This document shows positions 1-6,814 of a stretch of 64,000 nucleotides of DNA, one piece after another. Below the pieces are notes generated by a model. That model was given only the letters and a program-made list of their open reading frames with translations. It had not been told where the DNA came from and made no database searches. The translations under genes were made by a program, and so were the position numbers. The stretch spans positions 8,680,001 to 8,744,000 of the forward strand of contig NZ_CP070225.1 of assembly GCF_021631985.1 (NCBI RefSeq). Direction: 5' to 3'. Every line of letters starts with the position of its first letter. Position 1 is the first letter of the stretch. The DNA is from Sandaracinus amylolyticus. Lineage in GTDB: Bacteria; Myxococcota_A; Polyangia; Polyangiales; Sandaracinaceae.

Positions 1-1
1 G

Positions 2-460
2 CTCGCGGCGCGCGCCGGCGCCCACGTGATCGCGACGGCATCGGCGCGGGATCACGAGTGGGTGAAGCGGCTCGGCGCGCGCGAGGTGATCGATCCGAGG
101 ACGACGCGCTTCGAGGACGCAGCGCGCGACGTGGCGGTGGTGATCGACACCGTCGGCGGCGAGACGCTGGCGCGCTCGCTCGAGATGGTCGCGCCCGGCG
201 GCATCGTGGTCTCCGCGGTGACCCAGCCCGACCCCGCGCGCGCGGCCGCGCGCGGCGTGCGCGGCGTGTACTTCATCGTGAAGGTGAACCGCGAGACGCT
301 CTCGGAGCTCGCCGGGATGATCGATCGCGGCGAGCTCGAGGTGAGGGTCGGCGAGGTGCTCCCGCTCGCCGACGCGCGGACCGCCCACGAGATGCTCGCG
401 GGCAAGCCGCATCACCCCGGGAAGATCGTGCTCACCACTGCGCCGGCTTCACCCGCGTAG
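2..460 (+). CDS. Zinc-type NAD(P)-dependent oxidoreductase (quinone oxidoreductase-like), C-terminal part
   Basis: The gene enters from the left edge; the reading frame is open from base 2, so the N-terminal GroES-like half is missing. The visible 152 residues are the back half of a medium-chain dehydrogenase. They contain the end of the Rossmann fold (AGAHVIATAS, then a GAREVIDP stretch) and the DVVIDTVGGETL-like segment usual in NADPH:quinone reductases. They end with the family's PLADARTAHEMLAGKPHHPGKIVL tail, of which only key residues are quoted. The 3' end overlaps the convergent FMN reductase by 12 bp. Substrate cannot be told from this part. Confidence 0.85.
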   Translation, partial: LAARAGAHVIATASARDHEWVKRLGAREVIDPRTTRFEDAARDVAVVIDTVGGETLARSLEMVAPGGIVVSAVTQPDPARAAARGVRGVYFIVKVNRETLSELAGMIDRGELEVRVGEVLPLADARTAHEMLAGKPHHPGKIVLTTAPASPA

Positions 461-967
461 CGCGAGCACGACGCGATCGAGCACCGGCGCGACGTCGGGA
501 TCGCTCGCGAGCGCGCCCTCGTCGAGCGCCTTGCCCGCGAGCGGCACCGTCATCGCGGCGTCGACCACGATCGTCGCGCCCATCACCGTGAGCGACTCGA
601 TCAGCGACTCGTGCGCGAGCTTCGCGCGGTTCGACGCGTTGAGCACGGCGACCGGCTTGCCATAGAGCTCGCCGCTGCCGACCAGCCAGTCGAGCGCGTT
701 CTTGAGCACGCCGGGCACGCCGTGCGCGTACTCCGGCGTGGAGAAGAGCACCGCGTCGCACTCGCGCAGCGTCGCGCGCATCTGCTTCACCGAATCCGCC
801 GCGTCGTCGCCTTCGACGTCGGGATCGAACCACGGCAATTCGCGGATTCCCTCGTAGAACGTGACGCGCACGTCGTGATCACGCGCGACGTGCGCCACCG
901 CGCGGAGGAGCGCCGTCGTCGACGAGACCGCGCGTACGCTGCCGGAGATCGCGATCACGCGCTTCAT
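449..967 (-). CDS. NADPH-dependent FMN reductase family flavoprotein
   Basis: 172 residues of flavodoxin fold. The N-terminus MKRVIAISGSVRAVSSTTALLRA is the phosphate-binding loop of the FMN_red family (GSxRxxSxN/T type), and FSTPEYAHGVPGVLKNALDW is the family's second signature (key residues P-E-Y-x-x-G-x-P-G-x-L-K-N-x-x-D-W). Such enzymes reduce FMN or quinones, or azo and chromate compounds, with NAD(P)H in the cytoplasm. The ATG overlaps the stop of the upstream lipoprotein gene (ATGA, 964-967), so translation is probably coupled. The exact electron acceptor is unknown. Confidence 0.9.
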   Translation of the reverse strand: MKRVIAISGSVRAVSSTTALLRAVAHVARDHDVRVTFYEGIRELPWFDPDVEGDDAADSVKQMRATLRECDAVLFSTPEYAHGVPGVLKNALDWLVGSGELYGKPVAVLNASNRAKLAHESLIESLTVMGATIVVDAAMTVPLAGKALDEGALASDPDVAPVLDRVVLALRG

Positions 968-2211
968 CGCGTGACCACGACCTCGGAGAACCGCATCGCG
1001 ACCCGCTCGACGCCGTCGAGATCGAGCGCGCTCCCGGTCGCGCCCGTCGCGTCGACTGCGCGCACCCGCACCGCGCCGACGCACTCGCTCGCGACGGGCC
1101 CGCTCGCGCCGCCGAGCACCGTCGTGATCGCGCGGTCGCCCGATGCGTCCTCGCACTCGATCACGATCATCGCCGCGCCGTCGACCGCGCCGACCGTCAC
1201 GCCGGTGTCGCGCGCGACGGTCACCTCGGGCAGCTCGAGGAACGCGGGCAGCCGTCCCACCGCGTCGGGGTTCGACAGGTGGCGCAGCAGCACGACGCTC
1301 CGCGCGCCGGTGTCGTTCGCGCTGTCGTAGGCCTGCGCCATGACCCACCACGTCGCGTCGGCGAGCGCGCCCGAGAGCTCGGGCACCGCGAGCACGCCGC
1401 CTTCGCCCGCGGTCTGCGGGAGCAGCGAGATGCCGTGCGACGTCGCGATCCCCGGCACGCCGACCACCGCGTCGAGACCGATCGGCGGCGTGGGAAGCGG
1501 ACCTTCCATCGCGAGCGGGATCGCGGCGACGCGCGAGGCGGGATCGAGCACCGAGACCTCGACGCTCCCGTCCTCGCCGACCTCACCGATCCCGAAGCCG
1601 ATCGCGGCGCCCGACGCGTCGCGGAGGATCGCCGCGACGTGATCGACCTCGAGCGGCGCGCTCGCGCGGAAGCGGCACGCGCCGCTGCCCTCGTCGACGC
1701 ACGCGCCGGGCGTCGCGTCGTCGATCGCGCTCGGTCGCGTGATGTGCGGCGCGACGAGCGGACCCGCGAGCACGCTCGCCGCGCCCAGCGTGTCGGCGCC
1801 GAGCACGCGTCCCTCGATCGAGCGCTCCGCGCCGGCGCGCGCGACCGGGATCACCACACGATCCGCGGCCACGCCGGCCCACGTCGTGGTGCCCGCGTAC
1901 GTGCCCTCGGTGCGCACCGTGATCGTCACCGGACCCTCGAGCCGCGCGTCCTCGAACGTCGCGTAGCCCGGCGTCGTCGACTCCGCGATCGACGTCCCGT
2001 CCGCGCGCACGTCGATCACCGCACCGTCGATCGGCGTGCGCGAGTCCTCGCCGATCGCGATCACCTCGATGCGACCCACGAGCGGCTCGCCCGAGATCCC
2101 GGGCGCGAAGGGCCCTTCGGGCGCGCTCGCCGCGCTCTCGCTGCATCCGCCGAGCAGCGCGAGCGCCACCACGAGGACGCTCGCCGCGAACCTGGTGCGA
2201 AGGGAAGTCAT
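964..2211 (-). CDS. Predicted lipoprotein with Ig-like/carboxypeptidase-regulatory-like domain
   Basis: 415 residues from the ATG at 2211. A lipoprotein signal peptide (TRFAASVLVVALALLGGCSES) puts the lipidated Cys near residue 22. Residues about 45-110 (GRIEVIAIGEDSRTPIDGA, then TTPGYATFEDARLEGPVTITVR) look like a carboxypeptidase-regulatory-like beta-sandwich. The rest resembles no enzyme I know. An upstream in-frame ATG at 2268 overlaps the stop of the SPFH gene (ATGA), but that start would put 19 extra residues before the signal peptide. I therefore prefer 2211, while the overlap still suggests one transcript. Confidence 0.75.
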   Translation of the reverse strand: MTSLRTRFAASVLVVALALLGGCSESAASAPEGPFAPGISGEPLVGRIEVIAIGEDSRTPIDGAVIDVRADGTSIAESTTPGYATFEDARLEGPVTITVRTEGTYAGTTTWAGVAADRVVIPVARAGAERSIEGRVLGADTLGAASVLAGPLVAPHITRPSAIDDATPGACVDEGSGACRFRASAPLEVDHVAAILRDASGAAIGFGIGEVGEDGSVEVSVLDPASRVAAIPLAMEGPLPTPPIGLDAVVGVPGIATSHGISLLPQTAGEGGVLAVPELSGALADATWWVMAQAYDSANDTGARSVVLLRHLSNPDAVGRLPAFLELPEVTVARDTGVTVGAVDGAAMIVIECEDASGDRAITTVLGGASGPVASECVGAVRVRAVDATGATGSALDLDGVERVAMRFSEVVVTR

Positions 2212-2264
2212 CCTAGAAAGGGTGCCACGACCCGCGCCGCGCGCGAGCCCCACGGTCCGAGAGG

Positions 2265-3140
2265 TCATTCGTTCGGTACCCCGGTGAGCAGCGAGATCGG
2301 CTGTCCCGCGGGCACCACCATCACGCGCGAGCCCGGGTTCTCGAGCAGCGCGCGCGTCGCCTCGATCTCGCGGAGGCGCAGCACCGGCGGCGTGAGCGAC
2401 TGGGCGATCGTGCGGTTCGCCTCGGCCTCGGCGCGCGCGCGGATCAGCTGCGCCGCGGCTTGTCCTTCGGCCTCGGTACGCAGCCGCGCCGCCTCGGCCT
2501 CCGCGGTCATCAGCGCCTGCTGGCGCTGCGCGGTCGCCTGCCTCTGGCGCTGCACGTCCGCGATCGCCTCGTCGAGCGTGTCGGGCAGGTCGATGTTCAG
2601 CAGCAGCACGTTGTCGATCAGGATCGCGTCCTCGCGGATGCCGCGGCTGCGCAGCAGCGAGCGGATGCCGCCGTGCACCAGCGCCTCCATGCGCGTCTGG
2701 AACGTCGTGCGATCGTCGACGAGCTCGATCGCGGTGAAGCCCGCCGCGGCATCGCGCACCGCGGTGCGCACGATCGGATGGATCACGCTCGTCGCGTACT
2801 GCTCACCGAGCAGTCGGTACACCGGCACCGCCGCGCCGGCGTTGAGATGGAACTGCACGCTCACGCCGAGCGACACGCTGAGCTGATCGCGCGTCAGCGC
2901 GTCCACGTCGGAGTCGTGCGGCGTCGTCGCCTCGCCCGACTCGCCCATCTGATAGGTCTGGTTCTGGATGCTCAGCGCCGAGACGTCGGTGAACGGGCTG
3001 ATGAAGTGGAAGCCCTCGGGATAGGTCCACGGCTCCACGCGCCCCCAGTTCGCCGCGACGCCGACGTGCCCCGGCGGGACCGTCGAGTTGCACCCTGCGA
3101 GCACCACGAGAACGAGCGCGAGCCACGCTCCACGGATCAT
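2265..3140 (-). CDS. SPFH/prohibitin-domain lipoprotein
   Basis: 291 residues. The start at 3140 is set by a strong ribosome site (AGGAGGT, 3147-3153) and by the signal peptide ending LVVLAGCNS. After the lipobox comes the SPFH entry motif VPPGHVGVAANWGRVEP, then the Band-7 body to about residue 200 with DAAAGFTAIELVDDRTTF. A charged Ala/Glu/Gln/Arg helix follows (DVQRQRQATAQRQQAL onward), then a short tail. Prohibitin-like proteins form membrane-associated rings or scaffolds. Here lipid anchoring replaces the usual membrane helix. It is the first gene of a three-gene minus-strand set with a lipoprotein and FMN reductase. Confidence 0.85.
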   Translation of the reverse strand: MIRGAWLALVLVVLAGCNSTVPPGHVGVAANWGRVEPWTYPEGFHFISPFTDVSALSIQNQTYQMGESGEATTPHDSDVDALTRDQLSVSLGVSVQFHLNAGAAVPVYRLLGEQYATSVIHPIVRTAVRDAAAGFTAIELVDDRTTFQTRMEALVHGGIRSLLRSRGIREDAILIDNVLLLNIDLPDTLDEAIADVQRQRQATAQRQQALMTAEAEAARLRTEAEGQAAAQLIRARAEAEANRTIAQSLTPPVLRLREIEATRALLENPGSRVMVVPAGQPISLLTGVPNE

Positions 3141-3289
3141 CGATCGACCTCCTGCGCGGGGACGAGCGTCGCACGTCCCGCGTTTCTGCGATCCCCGTTT
3201 AATCCGCCTTAATTCGAGCGATGCAGGGGGATGGCGCACCCCTTCAACACAACCTCGTGTGGACCGCGAGGTGGCTTGGAGGGACGACG

Positions 3290-5944
3290 ATGCGCTGGAG
3301 GACGTGGGGGATTCTCCTCGGCTTGATGGGCGCCGCGCTGGTGACGGCGTGCGGCGACGACGGCGGAGCGGGAGGTGGCGACGATGCCGGCCCGATCGTG
3401 CCGGGCGAGGACGCCGGGCCGGGGCAGGACGGCGGACCGATCGACGATCCGGACGGCGGCTCGCTGCCGCTGACCGCGCGCGTGCTGCCGACCAACGGCT
3501 CGGCGATCGCGCTGACGAGCGACGACGCGTACGCGGTCGCCGCGAACCGTCAGGCGGGCACGATCACGGTGCTGCGCTTCACGCCGGGACCGACGCCGCT
3601 GCTCGAGGTGGTCGCGGACTTCGACGTCGGCGCGTCCGAGCCGTGGTCGGTCGTGATCGGCAACGACGACGACACCGCGTATGTGATCCTGCGCGAGGCG
3701 CAGCAGGTCGTGCGCATCGACGATCTCCGCGGCACGCCCGCGCTCGCCCCGTCGCGCGCGACCACCGGCAGCGAGCCCACCGGCATCGCGATCTCGCCGA
3801 CCGGTCGCGCGCTCTACGTCGCGGAGTGGGCCGAGGGTCGCGTCAGCGTGATCGACGCCGCGACGATGTCGCGCACCTCGTCGATCGATCTGAACGCGGC
3901 GCTGGTCGCGACCGGCGTGCTCGGTCCGACGGCGGTCGCGCGACCCGCGCTCGCGCATCCGCGCGCGCTGGTGATCACGAACGACGGAGACACCGACGAC
4001 GACGACGAGCAGCTCTTCGTCACCGAGTACTTCGCGCAGGATCGTGTGGGCGCGACGCTGCCCACCGACGAGTCGCGATTCGACGTCGCGAAGCAGGGCA
4101 TCGTGTACCGCGTCGCGCTCGGCGCGCCGAGCACGGTGACCACGATCTCGCTCTCGCCGGTCGACGACACCGGGTTCGTCGACAGCGCGGGCAACGACAC
4201 CGGGTGTTTCCCGAACCAGCTGCAGACCCTCGCGCTCGACTCGGGACGCCTCCACGTCGGCGCGCTCTGCGCGTCGCCGCGCGGCCCGACCGGCGGTGCG
4301 GTGCCGAACTTCAAGACCGAGGTGCACACCGCGATCTTCGCGATCGACGTCGCGACGGGGACCGAGCTGCCCGAGAGCCGCCTCCTGCTCACGCGCGCGT
4401 TCACCGATCGCTACGACGCCGCGGGCACGCCCGACGACGCGTCGCGCCGCATCCCGCTGATCGCGACCGACCTCGCGTTCATCCGCGCCGGCCGCGTCGG
4501 CTACGTCACGGCGTACGGCTCGGACGCGGTGTTCCGCTTCGTCTACGGCGACGACGGGCGCGTGACCGAGGTCGGCTCCGCGGCGAACTCGTTCATCAAC
4601 CTCGCGCCCGCGGGCCGCTTGCCGCTCGGCATCGCGATCTCGCGCGGCGCGACGGTGCAGGCGCTCGTGCTCAACGAGGCGACGCGCAACGTGTCGATCC
4701 TCGCGTTCCAGACGCAGTCGGTCGTGAGCGCGGTGCCGGTCACCGCGATGCCCTCGGAGGGCTCGGACGCGGCGCACGTGCTCGAGGGACGTCGTCTCTT
4801 CGTGACCGGCCTCGGTCGCTGGTCGCTCAACGGGCAGTCGTGGAACTCGTGCGAGAGCTGCCACGGTGACGGCCTCACCGACAACGTCACGTGGTACTTC
4901 GCGCGCGGCCCGCGCCAGAGCACCTCGCTCGACGGCAGCTACGACTCCGCCGATCCCACCGAGCGCCGCGTCTTCAACTGGACCGGCATCTTCGACGAGA
5001 CGCACGACTTCGAGCTCAACACGCGCGGCAACTCGGGCGGCGTGGGCGCGATCGTGCACGCGACGACGGCGCCTCCGGTGGCCGCGGATCGTTTCCTCTT
5101 CGACGGCACCACCCCGGTGCCCGACGGCCAGGTCGCCACGACGACGCCGCAGGCGGGCCTCAACGGATCGACGCAGGCGATGATGCCGGGCGCAGCGGGC
5201 GCGCAGCGCTCGGTGCTGCCCGACTGGGATCGCATCGACGCCTACGTGCGCACCATCCGCGCGCCGCACGCGCCCACCTCGCTGAACGCCGCCGACGTCG
5301 CCGCGGGCCGCGCGCTCTTCGAGGCGAACAACTGCGCGGGCTGTCACGGCACGTCGATGTGGACGATCTCGCGCGTGTTCTACACGCCGAGCGAGGCCAA
5401 CAACCACCCGGTCACGGGCCTGCTCCGCTCGACGACGTACACCGCGGACGCGGCGTTCCCCGCGACGCTCAACCCCGCGACCGCGGGCGCGGGACGCACC
5501 GCGAGCCTGCGCTTCCCCGCCGGCCCGACCGCGGGCGCGAACGATCAGATCCAGTGCGTGCTGCGCAGCGTCGGCACGTTCCCCGGCAGCGGCAGCCTCG
5601 CGGTCGCGCCCGAAGGTGTCGTCGCGAGCGAGGTGCGCCAGGACATGACGACGATCGCGCAGGGTGCGAGCGGCTACAACCCGCCCTCGCTGCTCGGCAT
5701 GGTCACCGGCGCGCCGTACTTCCACGCGGGCAACGCGCGCACCCTCGAAGAGGTGTTCGCGACGACGTTCCGCGCGCACCACACCGCGATGTCGGTGAAC
5801 TTCCTGATCGGCGGCACGCGCGATCAGGAGGTCCGACAGATGGTGGCGTTCCTGCTCTCGATCGACGAGACCAGCACGCCGGTCGACGTGCCGAGCGAAG
5901 CGCAGCTCGGCTACGACGCGACGCTCTGCCCCGACGCGTTCTGA
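3290..5944 (+). CDS. Di-haem cytochrome c / beta-propeller lipoprotein
   Basis: 884 residues. The ATG at 3290 follows GGAGGG and begins a lipoprotein signal peptide (LGLMGAALVTACGDD); earlier in-frame starts lack one. A D/G/P-rich linker leads into a YVTN-like propeller (residues about 60-470), where PTGIAISPTGRALYVAEWAEG is typical. The C-terminal half holds two haem-c sites, CESCH at 521-525 and CAGCH at 682-686, the arrangement of MauG/cytochrome c peroxidase-like proteins. It probably acts in periplasmic or outer-membrane electron transfer or oxidation. The substrate is unknown. Inverted repeats follow the stop. Confidence 0.85.
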   Translation: MRWRTWGILLGLMGAALVTACGDDGGAGGGDDAGPIVPGEDAGPGQDGGPIDDPDGGSLPLTARVLPTNGSAIALTSDDAYAVAANRQAGTITVLRFTPGPTPLLEVVADFDVGASEPWSVVIGNDDDTAYVILREAQQVVRIDDLRGTPALAPSRATTGSEPTGIAISPTGRALYVAEWAEGRVSVIDAATMSRTSSIDLNAALVATGVLGPTAVARPALAHPRALVITNDGDTDDDDEQLFVTEYFAQDRVGATLPTDESRFDVAKQGIVYRVALGAPSTVTTISLSPVDDTGFVDSAGNDTGCFPNQLQTLALDSGRLHVGALCASPRGPTGGAVPNFKTEVHTAIFAIDVATGTELPESRLLLTRAFTDRYDAAGTPDDASRRIPLIATDLAFIRAGRVGYVTAYGSDAVFRFVYGDDGRVTEVGSAANSFINLAPAGRLPLGIAISRGATVQALVLNEATRNVSILAFQTQSVVSAVPVTAMPSEGSDAAHVLEGRRLFVTGLGRWSLNGQSWNSCESCHGDGLTDNVTWYFARGPRQSTSLDGSYDSADPTERRVFNWTGIFDETHDFELNTRGNSGGVGAIVHATTAPPVAADRFLFDGTTPVPDGQVATTTPQAGLNGSTQAMMPGAAGAQRSVLPDWDRIDAYVRTIRAPHAPTSLNAADVAAGRALFEANNCAGCHGTSMWTISRVFYTPSEANNHPVTGLLRSTTYTADAAFPATLNPATAGAGRTASLRFPAGPTAGANDQIQCVLRSVGTFPGSGSLAVAPEGVVASEVRQDMTTIAQGASGYNPPSLLGMVTGAPYFHAGNARTLEEVFATTFRAHHTAMSVNFLIGGTRDQEVRQMVAFLLSIDETSTPVDVPSEAQLGYDATLCPDAF

Positions 5945-5946
5945 TG

Positions 5947-5971
5947 CCTGCGGGAGTGCTCGTCCCGCAGG
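5947..5971 (+). terminator. Hairpin after cytochrome gene
   Basis: Perfect 9-bp stem (5947-5955 with 5963-5971) and 7-nt loop starting 3 nt after the stop codon. A second 12-bp palindrome (5972-5983) follows directly. There is no T-run, so it may be a 3'-end stabilising hairpin or a weak terminator rather than a classical intrinsic terminator. Confidence 0.5.
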
Positions 5972-6055
5972 TCCCGTACGGGAGCGCGCTCGGCGCGCGG
6001 ACGCTAGGGACCGGCGGGCGAGCCGATTCTTCGACAGCCTAGTTCACCGACGCGA

Positions 6056-6157
6056 GCACGCAGGACGAGCCGGACACGATCGACGCGCGACGGGGCAGCC
6101 TCCTCCTCCCACCCCGTTCCCGGCGCGCGAAGATCGAAAATGGCTCGTCCTGCGTGC
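6056..6157. repeat. 102-bp element with perfect 16-bp terminal inverted repeats
   Basis: Bases 6056-6071 are the exact reverse complement of 6142-6157. Inside, further arms pair in nested order (CGATC with GATCG, GCGCG with CGCGC, ACGGGG with CCCCGT), so the whole stretch can fold as one long hairpin. It lies between the convergent ends of the cytochrome gene and the NADAR gene. No clear target-site duplication flanks it. Bidirectional terminator or a small MITE-like remnant are the two readings. Confidence 0.6.
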
Positions 6158-6175
6158 GGCGGCGTTCCGTCCTGC

Positions 6176-6739
6176 TCAGCGCGCGAGCATCGCGAGATCG
6201 AGCCCCTCGAGCGCGCGCGCGGCGCGCGCATCGGCGCGATCGGCGAGCCAGTCGTCGCGCAGCGCGGTGAGCACCTGGCCGAGGCGGTTCTGGCCACGCC
6301 ATCGCGCGCGACGGCTCGCATCGGGATTGCTCGCGCCGAGCCCGATGCCCCAGATGCGATCGCGCGGGCTCGCCTCGACCAGCGTCGCGCCCTCGGTCGC
6401 GAGGAGCACGTCGCGGCGCTCCGGCGGCGCGAGCTTCGCGTGGTTGCCCGCGTAGACGAGGTCCGCGGAGCGCGCCTTCCAGATCGCGTCGTCGAAGCCC
6501 CGCACCTTGCGGCCGAGCGCCTTCGCCTCGCGCGGGTGCGGCGCGACGAGGATCGCGGCGAGCACCTCCTCGTCGCGGAAGAGCAGCGCCTTGGCCGCCA
6601 TCATCCAGTGCTCGGCGGTGGCGAACGACGCGCCCGCGAGGACGAACGGCGCGGGGTGCCACTGCGAGAAGAGTGACTCCTGGCCGTAGAAGAAGACGAA
6701 TTCCTCGCCCGTCTCCGGGTCCCGTCCGCGCGTCGGCAT
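6176..6739 (-). CDS. NADAR (YbiA-like) family N-glycosidase
   Basis: 187 residues. The ATG at 6739 is preceded by GAGGTG at good spacing. The motifs are those of YbiA/NADAR proteins: FFYGQESLFSQWHPAPF near the N-terminus, FATAEHWMMAAKALLF in the middle (the family's E-x-x-M/W-x-x-K pattern) and DRIWGIGLGASNPDA near the C-terminus. E. coli YbiA hydrolyses reactive early riboflavin intermediates, and other NADAR proteins remove ADP-ribose from guanine. Which role applies here is open. It lies 75 bp downstream of the AfsR-like regulator on the same strand, with a hairpin between them. Confidence 0.88.
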   Translation of the reverse strand: MPTRGRDPETGEEFVFFYGQESLFSQWHPAPFVLAGASFATAEHWMMAAKALLFRDEEVLAAILVAPHPREAKALGRKVRGFDDAIWKARSADLVYAGNHAKLAPPERRDVLLATEGATLVEASPRDRIWGIGLGASNPDASRRARWRGQNRLGQVLTALRDDWLADRADARAARALEGLDLAMLAR

Positions 6740-6753
6740 GGTGATCACCTCGG

Positions 6754-6776
6754 CTTCGATGCTCCATGCATCGAAG
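6754..6776. promoter_or_regulatory. Inverted repeat upstream of NADAR gene
   Basis: CTTCGATGC and GCATCGAAG form a perfect 9-bp inverted repeat with a 5-nt spacer, 15 nt upstream of the NADAR start and immediately outside its ribosome site. Its size and position fit a repressor operator or an attenuating hairpin. No regulator is identified. Confidence 0.4.
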
Positions 6777-6814
6777 GTTCGATGCACTATGCAGCAAAGT
6801 GCGGGGCGCGCCAG

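Noticed and set aside
6056-6157. Insertion sequence
   Set aside because: There is no transposase frame and no clear target-site duplication; the element is kept only as an inverted repeat.
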